NCBI GenBank assembly: GCA_022649165.1
Contig: JALCNR010000012.1
Coordinates: forward strand, 31,699-95,698
Length of the DNA: 64,000 nt
Reading direction: 5' to 3'
Source: Actinomyces sp.
GTDB lineage: Bacteria; Actinomycetota; Actinomycetes; Actinomycetales; Actinomycetaceae
This document shows, piece after piece, positions 28,486 through 37,586 of this stretch (position 1 is the stretch's first letter; each line of letters opens with the position of its first letter). The position numbers were made by a program, and so were the translations under genes. The notes beneath the pieces were generated by a model. That model was not told where the DNA came from, ran no database searches, and saw only the letters and a list, made by a program, of their open reading frames with translations.

Positions 28486-30237
28486 TCAGTCGTAGACGCC
28501 CTCCACCGCCCAGTTCCCCTGACGCTGGACGAGCAGCAGATCCGGCCCTTCCTCGTCCTCGCGTCCCACGCGAAGATAGGCCCGCGGAGCGCGGGGCGAG
28601 TCCGGCCCCTCCCACCACCGTCCCAGAACCGCCCACGGCCCGCCCGTGACGCGGATCGCCACCGCGCGGCCCGCCTCGAGGCCGGCGGGCAGACGCGCTC
28701 CCGGGGCGGGATCCGGCACGAGGACCGTGGGCCTGGCGTCCAGGTCCCCGCGCGGGCCGACGTGGAGGGGACGCAGCCCCTCCCCTCCGCGTCGCTCGTC
28801 CCCCGTCACCGTCCGCCCCTCGGAGGCCACCACGGCGAGCAGAGGGGCGCCGCGCTCCGGCCCCTTCTCCGTCATGCCGTACAGGCGGGCGGGACACGGC
28901 GCGTCCAGGACCGTGGCCGGTTCCCCATCGACCCCGCCCTCCCATTCCCCGTCCAGCGGCGCCAGATCAGGGACCGGTGCGCCCCATACCCCTCTGCTCA
29001 CACGGGACCGGGGGTCCTGGCCGCCCTGGGCGTGCGGCGCGATGACCGCTTCCTCCCCCAGGAGGGATTGCAGGCGCAGCACGGCGCGCTCCGCCCGGAC
29101 CCGCCCGTCCTCGCGTCCCCACAGGGGCGGACCAGGGGGCGCGGCGACGAGGCCGCGGGCCACCATGCCGACACGCGCCAGCGCCGAGTCCGGGGCCTGC
29201 GCCCCGGGTTCCGCGCTGCCGCACGCCTGCGACCACCCCCGCAGCTGCCACCGCGCCCGGTCGACCACGTCGGCCGGTGACGCGCAGTCGACCGCCGTCC
29301 ACGTCCGCTCGCGTCGGACGCCCGTCTCCGTCTCCATCCACACCGTCAGCGTCTGCGAGGAGGCGCCGGCACGCCACAGGTTTCCGGCCAGCTCCTCCGC
29401 GAGCCGCCGCAGCCCCACGACCACCTGGTCGAGGTCGACGACGGGCGGATCGTGGTCGAGGGACACCGACACGTCCCGGGGCGCACGCGTCATACCGCGC
29501 GTCGGCAGGTCTCCACCGGTGCACAGCGACCACAGAACCTCCCCCGCCCGCCCGAAACGCGTGGACAGCGGGCCCCGCCCCAGCCCGACCGCGTCGGCGC
29601 AGGTGTGCACCCCGAGCTGGGAGAGCACGTCCACGGCGTGGAGGACGCCCTCCACCTGCTCCGGGGGAAGCACCCGACCGGCTCCGGTCAGGGGCAGGTC
29701 GGCCAGGAATTCCCCGGTGTCCGCGGGGGGAACGACGACGCTCTGCCGGGCGGCCTCCAGGGAGGCGAGCATCCCGGTGGCGATGCCGACCTGGCACTCG
29801 GCACCCGTCTGCGCCGCCACGGACTCCACCAGGCATTCCGCCAGGGCCTCCTCCGTCCCAATCCATCTGGCGGGCCCGGCCGCCGGGGCCCAGGCGAGGC
29901 CGGGACGCAGGCACACGACCCCCGCCGCGACAGCGTCGAAGACGCGGGCCACCGGTTCGAAGGCCGAGGCCTGGCGCACCGGGTCGTCCGCGAGCACGAT
30001 GAGCCCGGGGCACAGGGACTGCGCCGTCGAGACGGGCATGCGGGCGCGGACTCCCGCCCGCCGCGCGGCCATGGTGGGGACGACCACGCGCGCCTCGCGC
30101 ACGGTCGCCGCCGGGGCGCCGGGCGGCACATCGACCACCAGGGAGGTCGTCGGCCAGTCGGGCACCCACAGCACGACGCGCCGCACCCCCGCGGGAGCGT
30201 GGAGGCCCAGTCCACCCCTTTCCGCATCCATCCTCAT
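28486..30237 (-). CDS. imuB: ImuB, catalytically inactive Y-family polymerase of the SOS mutasome
   Basis: ImuB bridges ImuA', the sliding clamp and DnaE2 during mutagenic repair. The 583-residue protein begins like the family (VLWVPDWPTTSLVVDVPP) where a real Y polymerase would have a DxD-type DMDAFFASVE site, so it has no polymerase activity. The finger/palm region RRAGVRARMPVSTAQSLCPGL and the little-finger part (DVSVSLDHDPPVVDLDQVVVGLRRLAEEL) are present. The C-terminal portion has RLQSLLGEEAV and HAQGGQDPRSRV, matching the family's tail region. ATG at 30237 overlaps the imuA' stop (ATGA). Confidence 0.9.
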   Translation of the reverse strand: MRMDAERGGLGLHAPAGVRRVVLWVPDWPTTSLVVDVPPGAPAATVREARVVVPTMAARRAGVRARMPVSTAQSLCPGLIVLADDPVRQASAFEPVARVFDAVAAGVVCLRPGLAWAPAAGPARWIGTEEALAECLVESVAAQTGAECQVGIATGMLASLEAARQSVVVPPADTGEFLADLPLTGAGRVLPPEQVEGVLHAVDVLSQLGVHTCADAVGLGRGPLSTRFGRAGEVLWSLCTGGDLPTRGMTRAPRDVSVSLDHDPPVVDLDQVVVGLRRLAEELAGNLWRAGASSQTLTVWMETETGVRRERTWTAVDCASPADVVDRARWQLRGWSQACGSAEPGAQAPDSALARVGMVARGLVAAPPGPPLWGREDGRVRAERAVLRLQSLLGEEAVIAPHAQGGQDPRSRVSRGVWGAPVPDLAPLDGEWEGGVDGEPATVLDAPCPARLYGMTEKGPERGAPLLAVVASEGRTVTGDERRGGEGLRPLHVGPRGDLDARPTVLVPDPAPGARLPAGLEAGRAVAIRVTGGPWAVLGRWWEGPDSPRAPRAYLRVGREDEEGPDLLLVQRQGNWAVEGVYD

Positions 30238-30785
30238 ACCGCCTCCCGCCGCGTCGCCCGACGCTCTCCGCGCCCGGGCGGAGCCCACGGACGGGAGATC
30301 CCCGGCCATGGCGCCGCGGTCAGCAGGACCTGTCCCCCGCGCCGCACACGGGCGGCCAGACGGCGCCGCTGCCCGCCCGTGAGCTCCACGGGGCCGAGGC
30401 ACAGCACATCCGTCCCCTCCGCGAGGGTCGCCACGACGTCGGCGACCAGCGGACCGGGATCGGGCACGCAGACCACCCGGTCCAGGTCGATCCCCTCGCG
30501 CCGGGCCGCCGCCCAGCCGATGTCCGGCACTGCGACGACGCCCAGCCAGCCGGCCGGTGGCAGCGCCGAAGCCGCCGCGCGGAGCAGCGCGCCCGTTCCC
30601 GCCCCGACCTCGAGGACGCGCCCCGCGACGGCAGCGCCGCCCTCGTCGATGGCGGGGCCGCCAGGGAAGGAGATCGCGTGCTCGACGGCCAGGCGGGCGC
30701 CGGAGCGCGCTCCTGCGCGCGCCTCGGCCCGCGCCAGCACGGCCCGGGCGCGCCTGAGCCGTTCGTCGGCGTCGGCCCGCATCAT
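30234..30785 (-). CDS. imuA': ImuA'-like protein of the SOS mutasome
   Basis: A short (183-residue) protein in the position and direction of ImuA', the RecA-fold-derived accessory factor of ImuB. The central segment GRVLEVGAGTGALLRAAASAL is where a RecA Walker A would be, but the GKT lysine is missing, as usual in ImuA'. WLGVVAVPDIGWAAARREGIDLDRVV follows the RecA-like core. Identification rests largely on coupling to imuB and the LexA box 12 bp upstream of the start; sequence alone would not settle it. ATG at 30785 is chosen because G-rich sequence precedes it; the next codon (30782) is also ATG. Confidence 0.82.
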   Translation of the reverse strand: MMRADADERLRRARAVLARAEARAGARSGARLAVEHAISFPGGPAIDEGGAAVAGRVLEVGAGTGALLRAAASALPPAGWLGVVAVPDIGWAAARREGIDLDRVVCVPDPGPLVADVVATLAEGTDVLCLGPVELTGGQRRRLAARVRRGGQVLLTAAPWPGISRPWAPPGRGERRATRREAV

Positions 30786-30797
30786 CCCCACCCCCCA

Positions 30798-30813
30798 TCG
30801 AACACCTGTTCGA
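30798..30813. promoter_or_regulatory. LexA (SOS) box upstream of imuA'-imuB
   Basis: TCGAACACCTGTTCGA is a perfect TCGAAC-N4-GTTCGA operator, ending 12 bp before the imuA' start. The 4-base spacer is the complement of the one at dnaE2, making the two boxes one sequence in opposite orientations. The AT-rich bases upstream (ATAGTCTAGATG on the plus strand, 30813-30824) probably hold the -10/-35 region. Confidence 0.93.
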
Positions 30814-30843
30814 TAGTCTAGATGAAGCCGGGTCGAATCCCGG

Positions 30844-31278
30844 TCAGAGCGCCCGGCCCAGCGCCCGCAGCAGCAACTCGACCACCGCGGCCTCGTCCTC
30901 GTCCCCGAGCGCGGTGATCGCGAAGGAGGTCGGCCACATGCTCCCCCGGTCCAGGCGCGCACCGTCCTGGAAGCCGAGCGTGGAATAGCGGGCCTTGAAC
31001 TTCGAGGCCGGCTGGAAGAAGCAGATGACCTTCCCGCCCCTCGACCAGGCAGGCATGCCGTACCACGTGCGTGCGGCAAGTTCGGGGGCGTGCTCGGCGA
31101 CGAGGCCGGCCAGGCGCCGCGCGATGGCGCGCTCGCCCTCGGGCATGGCGGCGACGGCCGCGTCGAAGTCGGCGCCCGGGTTCTTCGGCCCCCCGGAGCG
31201 TCCGTGGCGCATCTCGCGGGCGCGCTCCCTCATGGCCGCACGCTCCTCGGGGGTGAATGTCTCGTCGTCGGGGGCCAT
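30844..31278 (-). CDS. DUF1801/YdhG-like small protein
   Basis: A 144-residue soluble protein resembling the DUF1801 (YdhG/SRPBCC-like iron chaperone) group. The recognisable core is ARTWYGMPAWSRGGKVICFFQPASK, where the Trp-Tyr-Gly-Met-Pro turn is typical, then a C-terminal helix EAAVVELLLRAL. The N-terminal 40 residues are charged and likely disordered. Function is not established for the family. The plus-strand gap after it (31279-31548, 270 bp) holds no gene I can support; it contains TTGACG at about 31349 and a possible TATTGG element, so it may carry the promoter of the next gene. Confidence 0.75.
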   Translation of the reverse strand: MAPDDETFTPEERAAMRERAREMRHGRSGGPKNPGADFDAAVAAMPEGERAIARRLAGLVAEHAPELAARTWYGMPAWSRGGKVICFFQPASKFKARYSTLGFQDGARLDRGSMWPTSFAITALGDEDEAAVVELLLRALGRAL

Positions 31279-31548
31279 GGCTGCTCCTAGGGTCTCGTTG
31301 CCGGATCGGCCGGATGGAGACGAGCCCGCGACCGGGACGGCGGCCGTTGACGCGCCCTCTCGGTGAGAGCGTATTGGAATCACGGGTCGGACGCGCCCGG
31401 GACGCTCGGCCGAGGCGTCCGCTCGATGAAACGACACCCCGCGCCGGCTGCGCGCGCCCCGAGGCGGGATGCCCCACACTGGCGGTGGGCGCCGCCACAC
31501 CGGCGACGTCGCCGCCGCCCGACGAGCGGCAATGTGGAAGGAGACACG

Positions 31549-32088
31549 ATGGACCTCCAGAACCGTCCCCAGGCTCCCGATCCCTACGACTCGCTCCCGC
31601 CGGTCCCCGCCTTCGCACTGACCTCCGACGACCTGAGCGACGGAGCGACGATGCCCCCTCCATTCACCGCGGCCGGCGGCAGCACCTCGCCCCATCTGAG
31701 GTGGAGCGGCTTCCCGCCTCCGACTCGCGGCTTCGTCCTCACCTGTTTCGATCCCGACGCCCCCACGCCCTCGGGGTACTGGCACTGGGCCGTCGTCGAC
31801 CTCGCCGCCGACCAGACCGAGATCGCGCAGGGGGCGGGCGCCTCCGACCTCACGCTGGAGGGCGCCGCGTTCCACTTGCGCGGCGACAACGGCGAGCACT
31901 CGTACATGGGCGCGGCTCCCCCGGCCGGGGATCGCCCGCACCGCTACATCTTCGCCGTCCACGCCCTCGATGTCGAGACGCTGGGGCTCACCGACGAGAC
32001 GACCCCGGCCGCCGCCTCCTTCCAGGCCCTCTTCCACACGATCGCCCGGGCGCGCCTGACCGTGACGTATCAGGAGCCCGCCCGCTGA
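31549..32088 (+). CDS. YbhB/YbcL (PEBP, Raf kinase inhibitor-like) protein
   Basis: A 179-residue phosphatidylethanolamine-binding-like protein. The ligand pocket signatures are SPHLRWSGFPPPTRGFVLTCFDPDAP (the FDPDAP box) and SGYWHWAVVDLA, followed by GPxPP-equivalent GAAPPAGDRPHRYIFAVHAL. No signal peptide is present. Bacterial members have unclear roles. GAAGGAGACACG precedes the ATG, a strong ribosome site, and the gene stands alone. Confidence 0.9.
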   Translation: MDLQNRPQAPDPYDSLPPVPAFALTSDDLSDGATMPPPFTAAGGSTSPHLRWSGFPPPTRGFVLTCFDPDAPTPSGYWHWAVVDLAADQTEIAQGAGASDLTLEGAAFHLRGDNGEHSYMGAAPPAGDRPHRYIFAVHALDVETLGLTDETTPAAASFQALFHTIARARLTVTYQEPAR

Positions 32089-32180
32089 GCCCATCGGGAC
32101 CGCCCACCTTTCGTCAAGTCTCAACAAAGACCAGGGCATCAAAACTTCAGAACCTCTTCCCCACCTCCCCAATTCATGTC

Positions 32181-32219
32181 ACAATACGGTGACGATTCGA
32201 TATCGGAACGATATATTGT
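32181..32219. promoter_or_regulatory. AT-rich promoter region with inverted repeat before the Pr6Pr-like gene
   Basis: This 40-bp island is the most AT-rich stretch nearby. It is bounded by ACAATA and TATTGT and contains the near-palindrome TTCGATATCGGAA and two CGATAT copies 11 bp apart. It lies 43 bp before the next start codon, so a promoter with a regulator site is plausible. No regulator is identified. Confidence 0.4.
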
Positions 32220-32261
32220 CGGAGACGTCCACGGATATCCGCACTGCCCCGGGGAGGCATC

Positions 32262-33098
32262 ATGACGGTCGTCGACACGCACCCGGCCGAGACGGCTCGG
32301 ACGGCGCCCGCTCCGGCGCGCCGGGACACGGCACCCGGCCGCGCTGCCGTCCCGCGCCCGGGCGGGGCCTCGATACCCGACCTGACGGGGAACGCGATGC
32401 CGACGCGCCTCCTCCACGCGCTGACGGCCCTCTCCGCCCTCGCCGGCGTCGCCCTGGACCTGTGGGCCGCCTACTCCACCCGCTCGTGGCTGCCGGCGGA
32501 CGCCGGATTCTCCACGACCTTCGGGCCCGGGTGGGACGGCTCGCTCAACCGGCTGGCCTACTTCACCACCCAGTCCAACCTCCTGGTGGCAGCCGTCTCC
32601 CTGGCGCTCCTCGTGCGCCCCGATCCCCGCACGGCCCTCCTGCGGGCCCTGCGGGTGAGCGCGCTGACGTCGATCCTCCTCACCGGGCTCGTCTACGCCA
32701 TGGTCCTGGCCGGACCGAGTCTGGGTGGAGATTTCCCCGCCCACGTCATCGTCCAGACCACCCTTGAGCACGTCCTCACGCCGCTGTTCGCCGTCGCCGC
32801 GTGGATGGTGTCGGTCCGCAGACCCCCCTCCTGGCGCGAGCTCGCCCTCACGCCCGTCCTCCCGGCGCTCTACCTCATGGCTACCCTTGCGCGCGGCGCG
32901 CTGATCGATTGGTACCCCTACACCTTCGTCGATGTCCCCGCGCTCGGCTACGCCCAGGTCGCGCGCAACGCCGCCCTGGTCGCCGTGCTGCTACCGGTCA
33001 TCGCTGCGACCCTGGGTCTGCTGGGCCGCGCTCTGGCTCCCGGTCGCCGGGATCCCGTCGTCCCGGCACCTCCCCAAATCCCGGATGAGGAGCGCTAG
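32262..33098 (+). CDS. Pr6Pr-family integral membrane protein
   Basis: A 278-residue membrane protein with an Ala/Pro/Thr-rich cytoplasmic N-terminus (about 45 residues) and six predicted helices. The segments RLAYFTTQSNLLVAAVSL, VIVQTTLEHVLTPLFAVAAWM and YPYTFVDVPALGYAQVARNA match the Pr6Pr (FAR-17a/AIG1-like) family, whose conserved TxQSN, H and YPY residues are present. The biochemical role of bacterial members is unknown. GGGGAGG lies before the ATG. Confidence 0.82.
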   Translation: MTVVDTHPAETARTAPAPARRDTAPGRAAVPRPGGASIPDLTGNAMPTRLLHALTALSALAGVALDLWAAYSTRSWLPADAGFSTTFGPGWDGSLNRLAYFTTQSNLLVAAVSLALLVRPDPRTALLRALRVSALTSILLTGLVYAMVLAGPSLGGDFPAHVIVQTTLEHVLTPLFAVAAWMVSVRRPPSWRELALTPVLPALYLMATLARGALIDWYPYTFVDVPALGYAQVARNAALVAVLLPVIAATLGLLGRALAPGRRDPVVPAPPQIPDEER

Positions 33099-33155
33099 GC
33101 CGACGATCGCCACGACCGCACCGGGGGGCCGCCACGGGGTGGGAGGATGGGCCGC

Positions 33156-33617
33156 GTGCTTCACGTGATCTTCTTCGAACCCCGCATCCCGGGCAACACC
33201 GGCGCCGCCATCCGTCTGTCGGCCTGCACCGGGTCCATGCTCCACCTCGTGGAGCCCCTCGCCTTCGACATGGAGGACTCGAAGCTGCGCCGGGCGGGCC
33301 TCGACTACCACGACCTCGCCCACGTCCAGGTCCACCCTGACCTCGAGGACGCCCTGGCCGCCGTGCCGGGTCGGATCTGGGCGTTCACGGGCCACACCGA
33401 TCGCCTCTACACCGACATCGCCTACCGCGACGGCGACGGCCTGATGTTCGGCCCCGAGCCCACCGGGCTGCCCGAGGAGGCCATGGCGCACCCGCGCGTC
33501 GCCTCGAAGGTCCGCATCCAGATGATGCCGGGCGTGCGCTCCCTCAACCTGGCCAACTCCGCCTCCATCGGCCTGTACGAGGCCTGGCGCCAGATCGGCT
33601 TCCCCGGCGGGGTCTGA
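33156..33617 (+). CDS. trmL: tRNA (cytidine/uridine-34-2'-O)-methyltransferase TrmL
   Basis: A 153-residue SPOUT methyltransferase for the wobble base of leucine tRNAs. It opens LHVIFFEPRIPGNTGAAIRLS and has the knot signatures GLMFGPEPTGLP (GPE) and QMMPGVRSLNLANSASIGLYEAWRQ. The GTG at 33156 is preferred: GGAGG lies nine bases upstream and family members start with LHxxLFEP. An ATG at 33147 directly abuts that GGAGG and is less likely. Confidence 0.93.
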   Translation: MLHVIFFEPRIPGNTGAAIRLSACTGSMLHLVEPLAFDMEDSKLRRAGLDYHDLAHVQVHPDLEDALAAVPGRIWAFTGHTDRLYTDIAYRDGDGLMFGPEPTGLPEEAMAHPRVASKVRIQMMPGVRSLNLANSASIGLYEAWRQIGFPGGV

Positions 33618-33628
33618 GGGCCCGCCTC

Positions 33629-34129
33629 TCACCGGTGCCGGCGCCGGGACCCCGGACGGTCGATCTGCTCGGCGCGCTCGACGATGCGGCGCGGGTTGGA
33701 CGCCCACAGCCACACCAGGCCCACGACGGCGATGACGAGAGGCAGGTACCAGTAGTCCGCGCCGAATCCACCCCACGCCGACCGCGTCCGTGTGAGATCG
33801 GGGATCCCCACCCCCAGCAGACCCACGATCACCGGCCCCACGGTCTCGATGGTGACGGCGGTCCACCCCACCACTCGCATCCGCTTGCCATTGTGCGTGA
33901 GGGCGACGGCGGCGACCAGGTACACGAGCCCCGCGACGAGGGCCACCAGGGCGGGCCCCAGCGGGCCGGAGCCCACATGGAGGAGGTCGAGGACGGCGCA
34001 CACCGTCGTCCATGCTCCGAAAAGCCAGTAGACGACCAGGACGATGCGTCCGAGCCCCAGCGAGGGACCGCGCGTGTCGGCGATCTGGTCCTCCAGCTCC
34101 GGAGCACGGTCCGACATGTCGCGGGACAT
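33629..34129 (-). CDS. Four-helix membrane protein, unknown function
   Basis: A 166-residue protein with four hydrophobic segments (about 28-48, 58-78, 86-108 and 130-148) and an Arg-rich C-terminus (PGSRRRHR). I see no diagnostic motif; the ordering looks like small actinobacterial integral membrane proteins of unknown role. The ATG at 34129 has AGGGGG three bases upstream. It converges with trmL and diverges from lpd, leaving a 199-bp region upstream of lpd. Confidence 0.7.
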   Translation of the reverse strand: MSRDMSDRAPELEDQIADTRGPSLGLGRIVLVVYWLFGAWTTVCAVLDLLHVGSGPLGPALVALVAGLVYLVAAVALTHNGKRMRVVGWTAVTIETVGPVIVGLLGVGIPDLTRTRSAWGGFGADYWYLPLVIAVVGLVWLWASNPRRIVERAEQIDRPGSRRRHR

Positions 34130-34328
34130 CGTTCCCCCTGTTCTTTCTTCTTTCCATGGGTTGACTGGAGCCGATCCTAGTCGCGGCCGGCGTCGCCGAC
34201 CGCCGCCTCGCTGTGGGCGGTCCCACCTCGTCGGCCTTGCTGCGAAGCGGGAAAAAACACACTCCGGGTGGGACAATAGGCCCAGACTGGACCACGACGG
34301 TCCTGATCCGAGGCGAGGAGTGAAGAAC

Positions 34329-35702
34329 GTGAGCGAGCCCAGCTACGACATCGTCATCCTGGGAGCGGGATCAGGCGGCTACGCCACCGCGCTGCGGGGC
34401 GCCCAGCTCGGCCTGAAAGTGGCCCTCGTCGAGGGCGACAAGGTGGGCGGCACGTGCCTGCACCGCGGGTGCATCCCGACCAAGGCATATCTGCACGCCG
34501 CGGAGACCGCCGACGCGGTCCGCGAGTCCGCGAGGGTCGGCGTCCAATCCGCGTTCCAGGGGATCGACATGGGCGCGCTGGGCGCCTACCGCGATGCGAC
34601 GGTCACGAAGCTGTACAAGGGGGTCCAGGGCCTGCTGGCCTCCCGCAAGGTCGACATCATCGACGGATGGGGCCGCCTGGTCGCACCCGACGCCGTCGAG
34701 GTCGACGGCCGGCGCATCACCGGCCGCCATGTGGTCCTCGCCACCGGCTCCTACTCGAAGACGCTGCCGACGCTGCCCATCGAGGGGCGCGTCATCACCT
34801 CCGAGCAGGCCCTGCAGATGGACTGGGTCCCCAGCCGCGCCGCGATCCTGGGAGGCGGCGTGATCGGCTTGGAGTTCGCCTCGGCCTGGCGTTCCTTCGG
34901 AGCCGAGGTCACGATCATCGAGGCGCTCCCCCACCTCGCCGCCAACGAGGACGAGGCCGTCTCCAAGCAGCTCGAGCGCCAGTTCCGCAAGCGCGGCATC
35001 GCCTTCCACACGAACACGCGGTTCTCCGGCGCCACGCAGGACGAAGGCGGTGTGCACGTGTCCACCGAAGGCGGTCCCACCGTCGACGCCGACGTGCTGC
35101 TGGTGGCCGTCGGCCGTGGGCCCGTCACCCAGGGGCTCGGCTACGAGGAGCAGGGGATCGCCCTGGAACGCGGCTTCGTCACCACCGACGAGCGTCTGCA
35201 CACGGGTGTGGCGAACATCCACGCCGTCGGCGACATCGTGCCGGGCCTCCAGCTGGCACACCGCGGGTTCCTCCAGGGCATCTTCGTCGCCGAGGAGATC
35301 GCCGGACTGAACCCCACGCCGATCGTCGAGTCCGGGATCCCGCGCGTGACCTTCTGCGAGCCGGAGATCGCCTCGGTGGGCCTCACGGAGAAGCAGGCCC
35401 GCGAGAGCTACGGTGACTCCGTGCGGACCGTCGAGTACAACCTCGCCGGCAACGGCAAGTCGAACATCCTGGGCGCCACGGGCTTCGTCAAGCTGGTCTC
35501 CGTCGAGGACGGCCCCATCGTCGGGTTCCACGCGATCGGGGCCCGCATGGGCGAGCAGATCGGCGAGGGCGAGCTCCTCGTCAATTGGGAGGCCTACCCG
35601 GATGATGTCGCCGCGCTCATCCACGCCCACCCGACTCAGAACGAGGCCCTCGGCGAGGCCGCGATGGCCCTGGCCGGCAAGCCCCTGCACGCCCACAACT
35701 GA
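34329..35702 (+). CDS. lpdA: Dihydrolipoyl dehydrogenase (E3)
   Basis: E3 reoxidises dihydrolipoamide of 2-oxoacid dehydrogenase complexes with NAD. The 457-residue protein begins with the FAD site [17 protein letters not shown]. The redox disulfide is Cys43 and Cys48 in [13 protein letters not shown]. The NAD fold is [17 protein letters not shown], and the C-terminal His-Glu active-site pair is in [13 protein letters not shown]. The GTG at 34329 is chosen because GAGGAG lies eight bases upstream; another GTG three codons earlier is too close to that site. sucB follows after 26 bp, so the two are one operon. Confidence 0.95.
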   Translation: MSEPSYDIVILGAGSGGYATALRGAQLGLKVALVEGDKVGGTCLHRGCIPTKAYLHAAETADAVRESARVGVQSAFQGIDMGALGAYRDATVTKLYKGVQGLLASRKVDIIDGWGRLVAPDAVEVDGRRITGRHVVLATGSYSKTLPTLPIEGRVITSEQALQMDWVPSRAAILGGGVIGLEFASAWRSFGAEVTIIEALPHLAANEDEAVSKQLERQFRKRGIAFHTNTRFSGATQDEGGVHVSTEGGPTVDADVLLVAVGRGPVTQGLGYEEQGIALERGFVTTDERLHTGVANIHAVGDIVPGLQLAHRGFLQGIFVAEEIAGLNPTPIVESGIPRVTFCEPEIASVGLTEKQARESYGDSVRTVEYNLAGNGKSNILGATGFVKLVSVEDGPIVGFHAIGARMGEQIGEGELLVNWEAYPDDVAALIHAHPTQNEALGEAAMALAGKPLHAHN

Positions 35703-35728
35703 CCCGCGCCGACAAGGAGAGAACACCC

Positions 35729-37504
35729 ATGGCAACTGCAGTGACGATGCCGGCACTCGGCGAATCCGTGACCGAGGGCACGGTCACCACCTGGCTGAAG
35801 AAGGTCGGCGACCCCGTCGCCGTCGACGAGCCGATCGTCGAGATCTCCACCGATAAGGTCGACTCCGAGGTTCCCTCGCCGGTCGCAGGCGTGCTGCTGG
35901 AGATCTCCGTTCCCGAGGACGAGACCGTCGAGGTGGGCACCCAGATCGCGCTCATCGGCGAGCCCTCCGAGGCCGGAGGCTCGCCGGCTCCCGAGACGCC
36001 GGCCCCCGCCTCCGAACCGGCTCCTGAGCCCGCGCCCGCCCCGGCGCCCGCCGGCCCCGCGTCCGGTACCGAGGTGACCATGCCCGCCCTCGGAGAGTCG
36101 GTCACGGAGGGGACGGTCACCACCTGGCTGAAGAAGGTCGGCGATGCGGTCGCCATCGACGAGCCGCTGCTCGAGGTGTCCACCGACAAGGTCGACTCCG
36201 AGGTCCCCGCCCCGGCCTCCGGCTACCTCGCTGAGATCCGGGTGCCCGAGGACGAGACGGTCGAGGTCGGCACGGTCGTGGCCGTCATCACGGAGTCCGC
36301 TCCCACCGGCGCGCCCTCGCCCGCGCCGGCCGCACCGGCCCCGGAGCCCGCCCCCGTGCCCGTGCCCGCTCCCGCGGCGTCCGCCGTTCACGCCCCGGCC
36401 CATGCCGCCCCGCCGGCTCCCGTCCACGCGGCGCCGGCGCCCCCGGCTCCGGTCCGCGCCGTGCCCGCTCCCCCTGCGCCTGCGGCTCCCGCCCAGCCCC
36501 CGGCGGCGCCCCGCCCGGCGCACCCGGCCCTCACCGGCGTGGCCGCCGGCGGCACTCCCGTCGCCGGTCCCACCCAGGTCTTCGGCACGGGGACCGGCTA
36601 TGTCACGCCGATCGTGCGCAAGCTCGCCCGCGAGCTCGGCGTCGACCTCGCGGGCGTCACGGGGACCGGCATCGGCGGCCGCGTCCGCCGCGAGGACGTC
36701 GAAGCCGCCGCCGCGGCCGCGAAGGCCGCCCGGGAGGCGGGCTCCACCGGAGGGGCGCCCTCCGCTCCCGCCCTGGAGCCCTCGCCGTTGCGGGGGACCA
36801 CAGAGAAGATGACGCGGCTGCGCCAGACGATCGCCACCCGCATGGTCGAGTCCCTCCGGACGGCCGCCCAGTTGACCACCGTCGTCGAAGTGGACGTCAC
36901 CCGCATCGCCGCGCTGCGCGCCCGGGCGAAGACGTCCTTCCAGGAGCGGGAGGGAACGAAGCTCACGTTCCTTCCTTTCTTCGTCAGGGCCGCGACCGAG
37001 GCGCTCCTCTACCACCCGAAGATCAACGCGACGATCTCGGGCAAGGAGGTCACCTACTTCGACCACGAGAACGTCGGGATCGCCGTCGACACGCCGCGCG
37101 GCCTGCTGGTTCCCGTGATCAGGAACGCGGGCGGCCTCTCGATCGCGGACATCGCGCGCTCGATCAACGATCTGGCGGCCCGGACACGCGATTCCAAGGT
37201 CTCCCCCGACGAGCTGTCCGGATCGACCTTCACGATCACGAACACCGGCTCAGGGGGCGCCCTGTTCGACACCCCGGTGCTCAACATGCCCGAGACCGCG
37301 ATCCTCGGGATCGGGACCATCGTCAAGCGCCCGGTCGTGGTCAGGGACGCCGACGGGGCCGACGCCGTGGCCATTCGCTCCATGGTGTACCTGGCGCTGT
37401 CCTACGACCACCGCCTGGTCGATGGCGGCGACGCCGCCCGATACCTCATGACGGTGAAGAAGCGCCTCGAAGAGGGCGACTTCGCCGGAGAGCTCGGTCT
37501 CTGA
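35729..37504 (+). CDS. sucB: 2-oxoacid dehydrogenase E2 (dihydrolipoamide acyltransferase, SucB/DlaT type)
   Basis: The 591-residue E2 carries two lipoyl domains (about 4-78 and 115-189) with lipoyl lysines Lys43 and Lys154 in [11 protein letters not shown] long Ala/Pro linker (about 190-285) is followed by a peripheral subunit-binding domain ([17 protein letters not shown] to GGRVRREDV) and the catalytic domain. The active-site HxxxDG is in [16 protein letters not shown] near the end. Whether it serves oxoglutarate, pyruvate or both is not decidable here. It is directly downstream of lpdA. GGAGAGAAC precedes the ATG. lipA/lipB are not beside it. Confidence 0.93.
   Translation: MATAVTMPALGESVTEGTVTTWLKKVGDPVAVDEPIVEISTDKVDSEVPSPVAGVLLEISVPEDETVEVGTQIALIGEPSEAGGSPAPETPAPASEPAPEPAPAPAPAGPASGTEVTMPALGESVTEGTVTTWLKKVGDAVAIDEPLLEVSTDKVDSEVPAPASGYLAEIRVPEDETVEVGTVVAVITESAPTGAPSPAPAAPAPEPAPVPVPAPAASAVHAPAHAAPPAPVHAAPAPPAPVRAVPAPPAPAAPAQPPAAPRPAHPALTGVAAGGTPVAGPTQVFGTGTGYVTPIVRKLARELGVDLAGVTGTGIGGRVRREDVEAAAAAAKAAREAGSTGGAPSAPALEPSPLRGTTEKMTRLRQTIATRMVESLRTAAQLTTVVEVDVTRIAALRARAKTSFQEREGTKLTFLPFFVRAATEALLYHPKINATISGKEVTYFDHENVGIAVDTPRGLLVPVIRNAGGLSIADIARSINDLAARTRDSKVSPDELSGSTFTITNTGSGGALFDTPVLNMPETAILGIGTIVKRPVVVRDADGADAVAIRSMVYLALSYDHRLVDGGDAARYLMTVKKRLEEGDFAGELGL
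35741..36300 (+). repeat. Tandem lipoyl-domain coding repeat in sucB
   Basis: Two copies, starting at 35741 and 36074 (333-bp period), encode nearly the same domain. The stretch for [13 protein letters not shown] is almost identical at the DNA level. This suggests recent duplication or gene conversion between copies. Confidence 0.85.
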
Positions 37505-37538
37505 TCCCACTGGGCCGGGCTCCTTCCCCGGCCTCGTT

Positions 37539-37570
37539 CGCGGTCCGGGCCCCTCGGGGCCCGGACCGCG
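37539..37570. terminator. Strong GC hairpin between convergent sucB and kinase-like gene
   Basis: A 15-bp perfect inverted repeat (CGCGGTCCGGGCCCC with its complement, 2-base loop) lies between the stops at 37504 and 37587. There is no T-run, so it is a likely bidirectional terminator or 3' end block of the kind common in high-GC actinobacteria. Confidence 0.65.
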
Positions 37571-37586
37571 TCGTCGTCCTCGTCCC

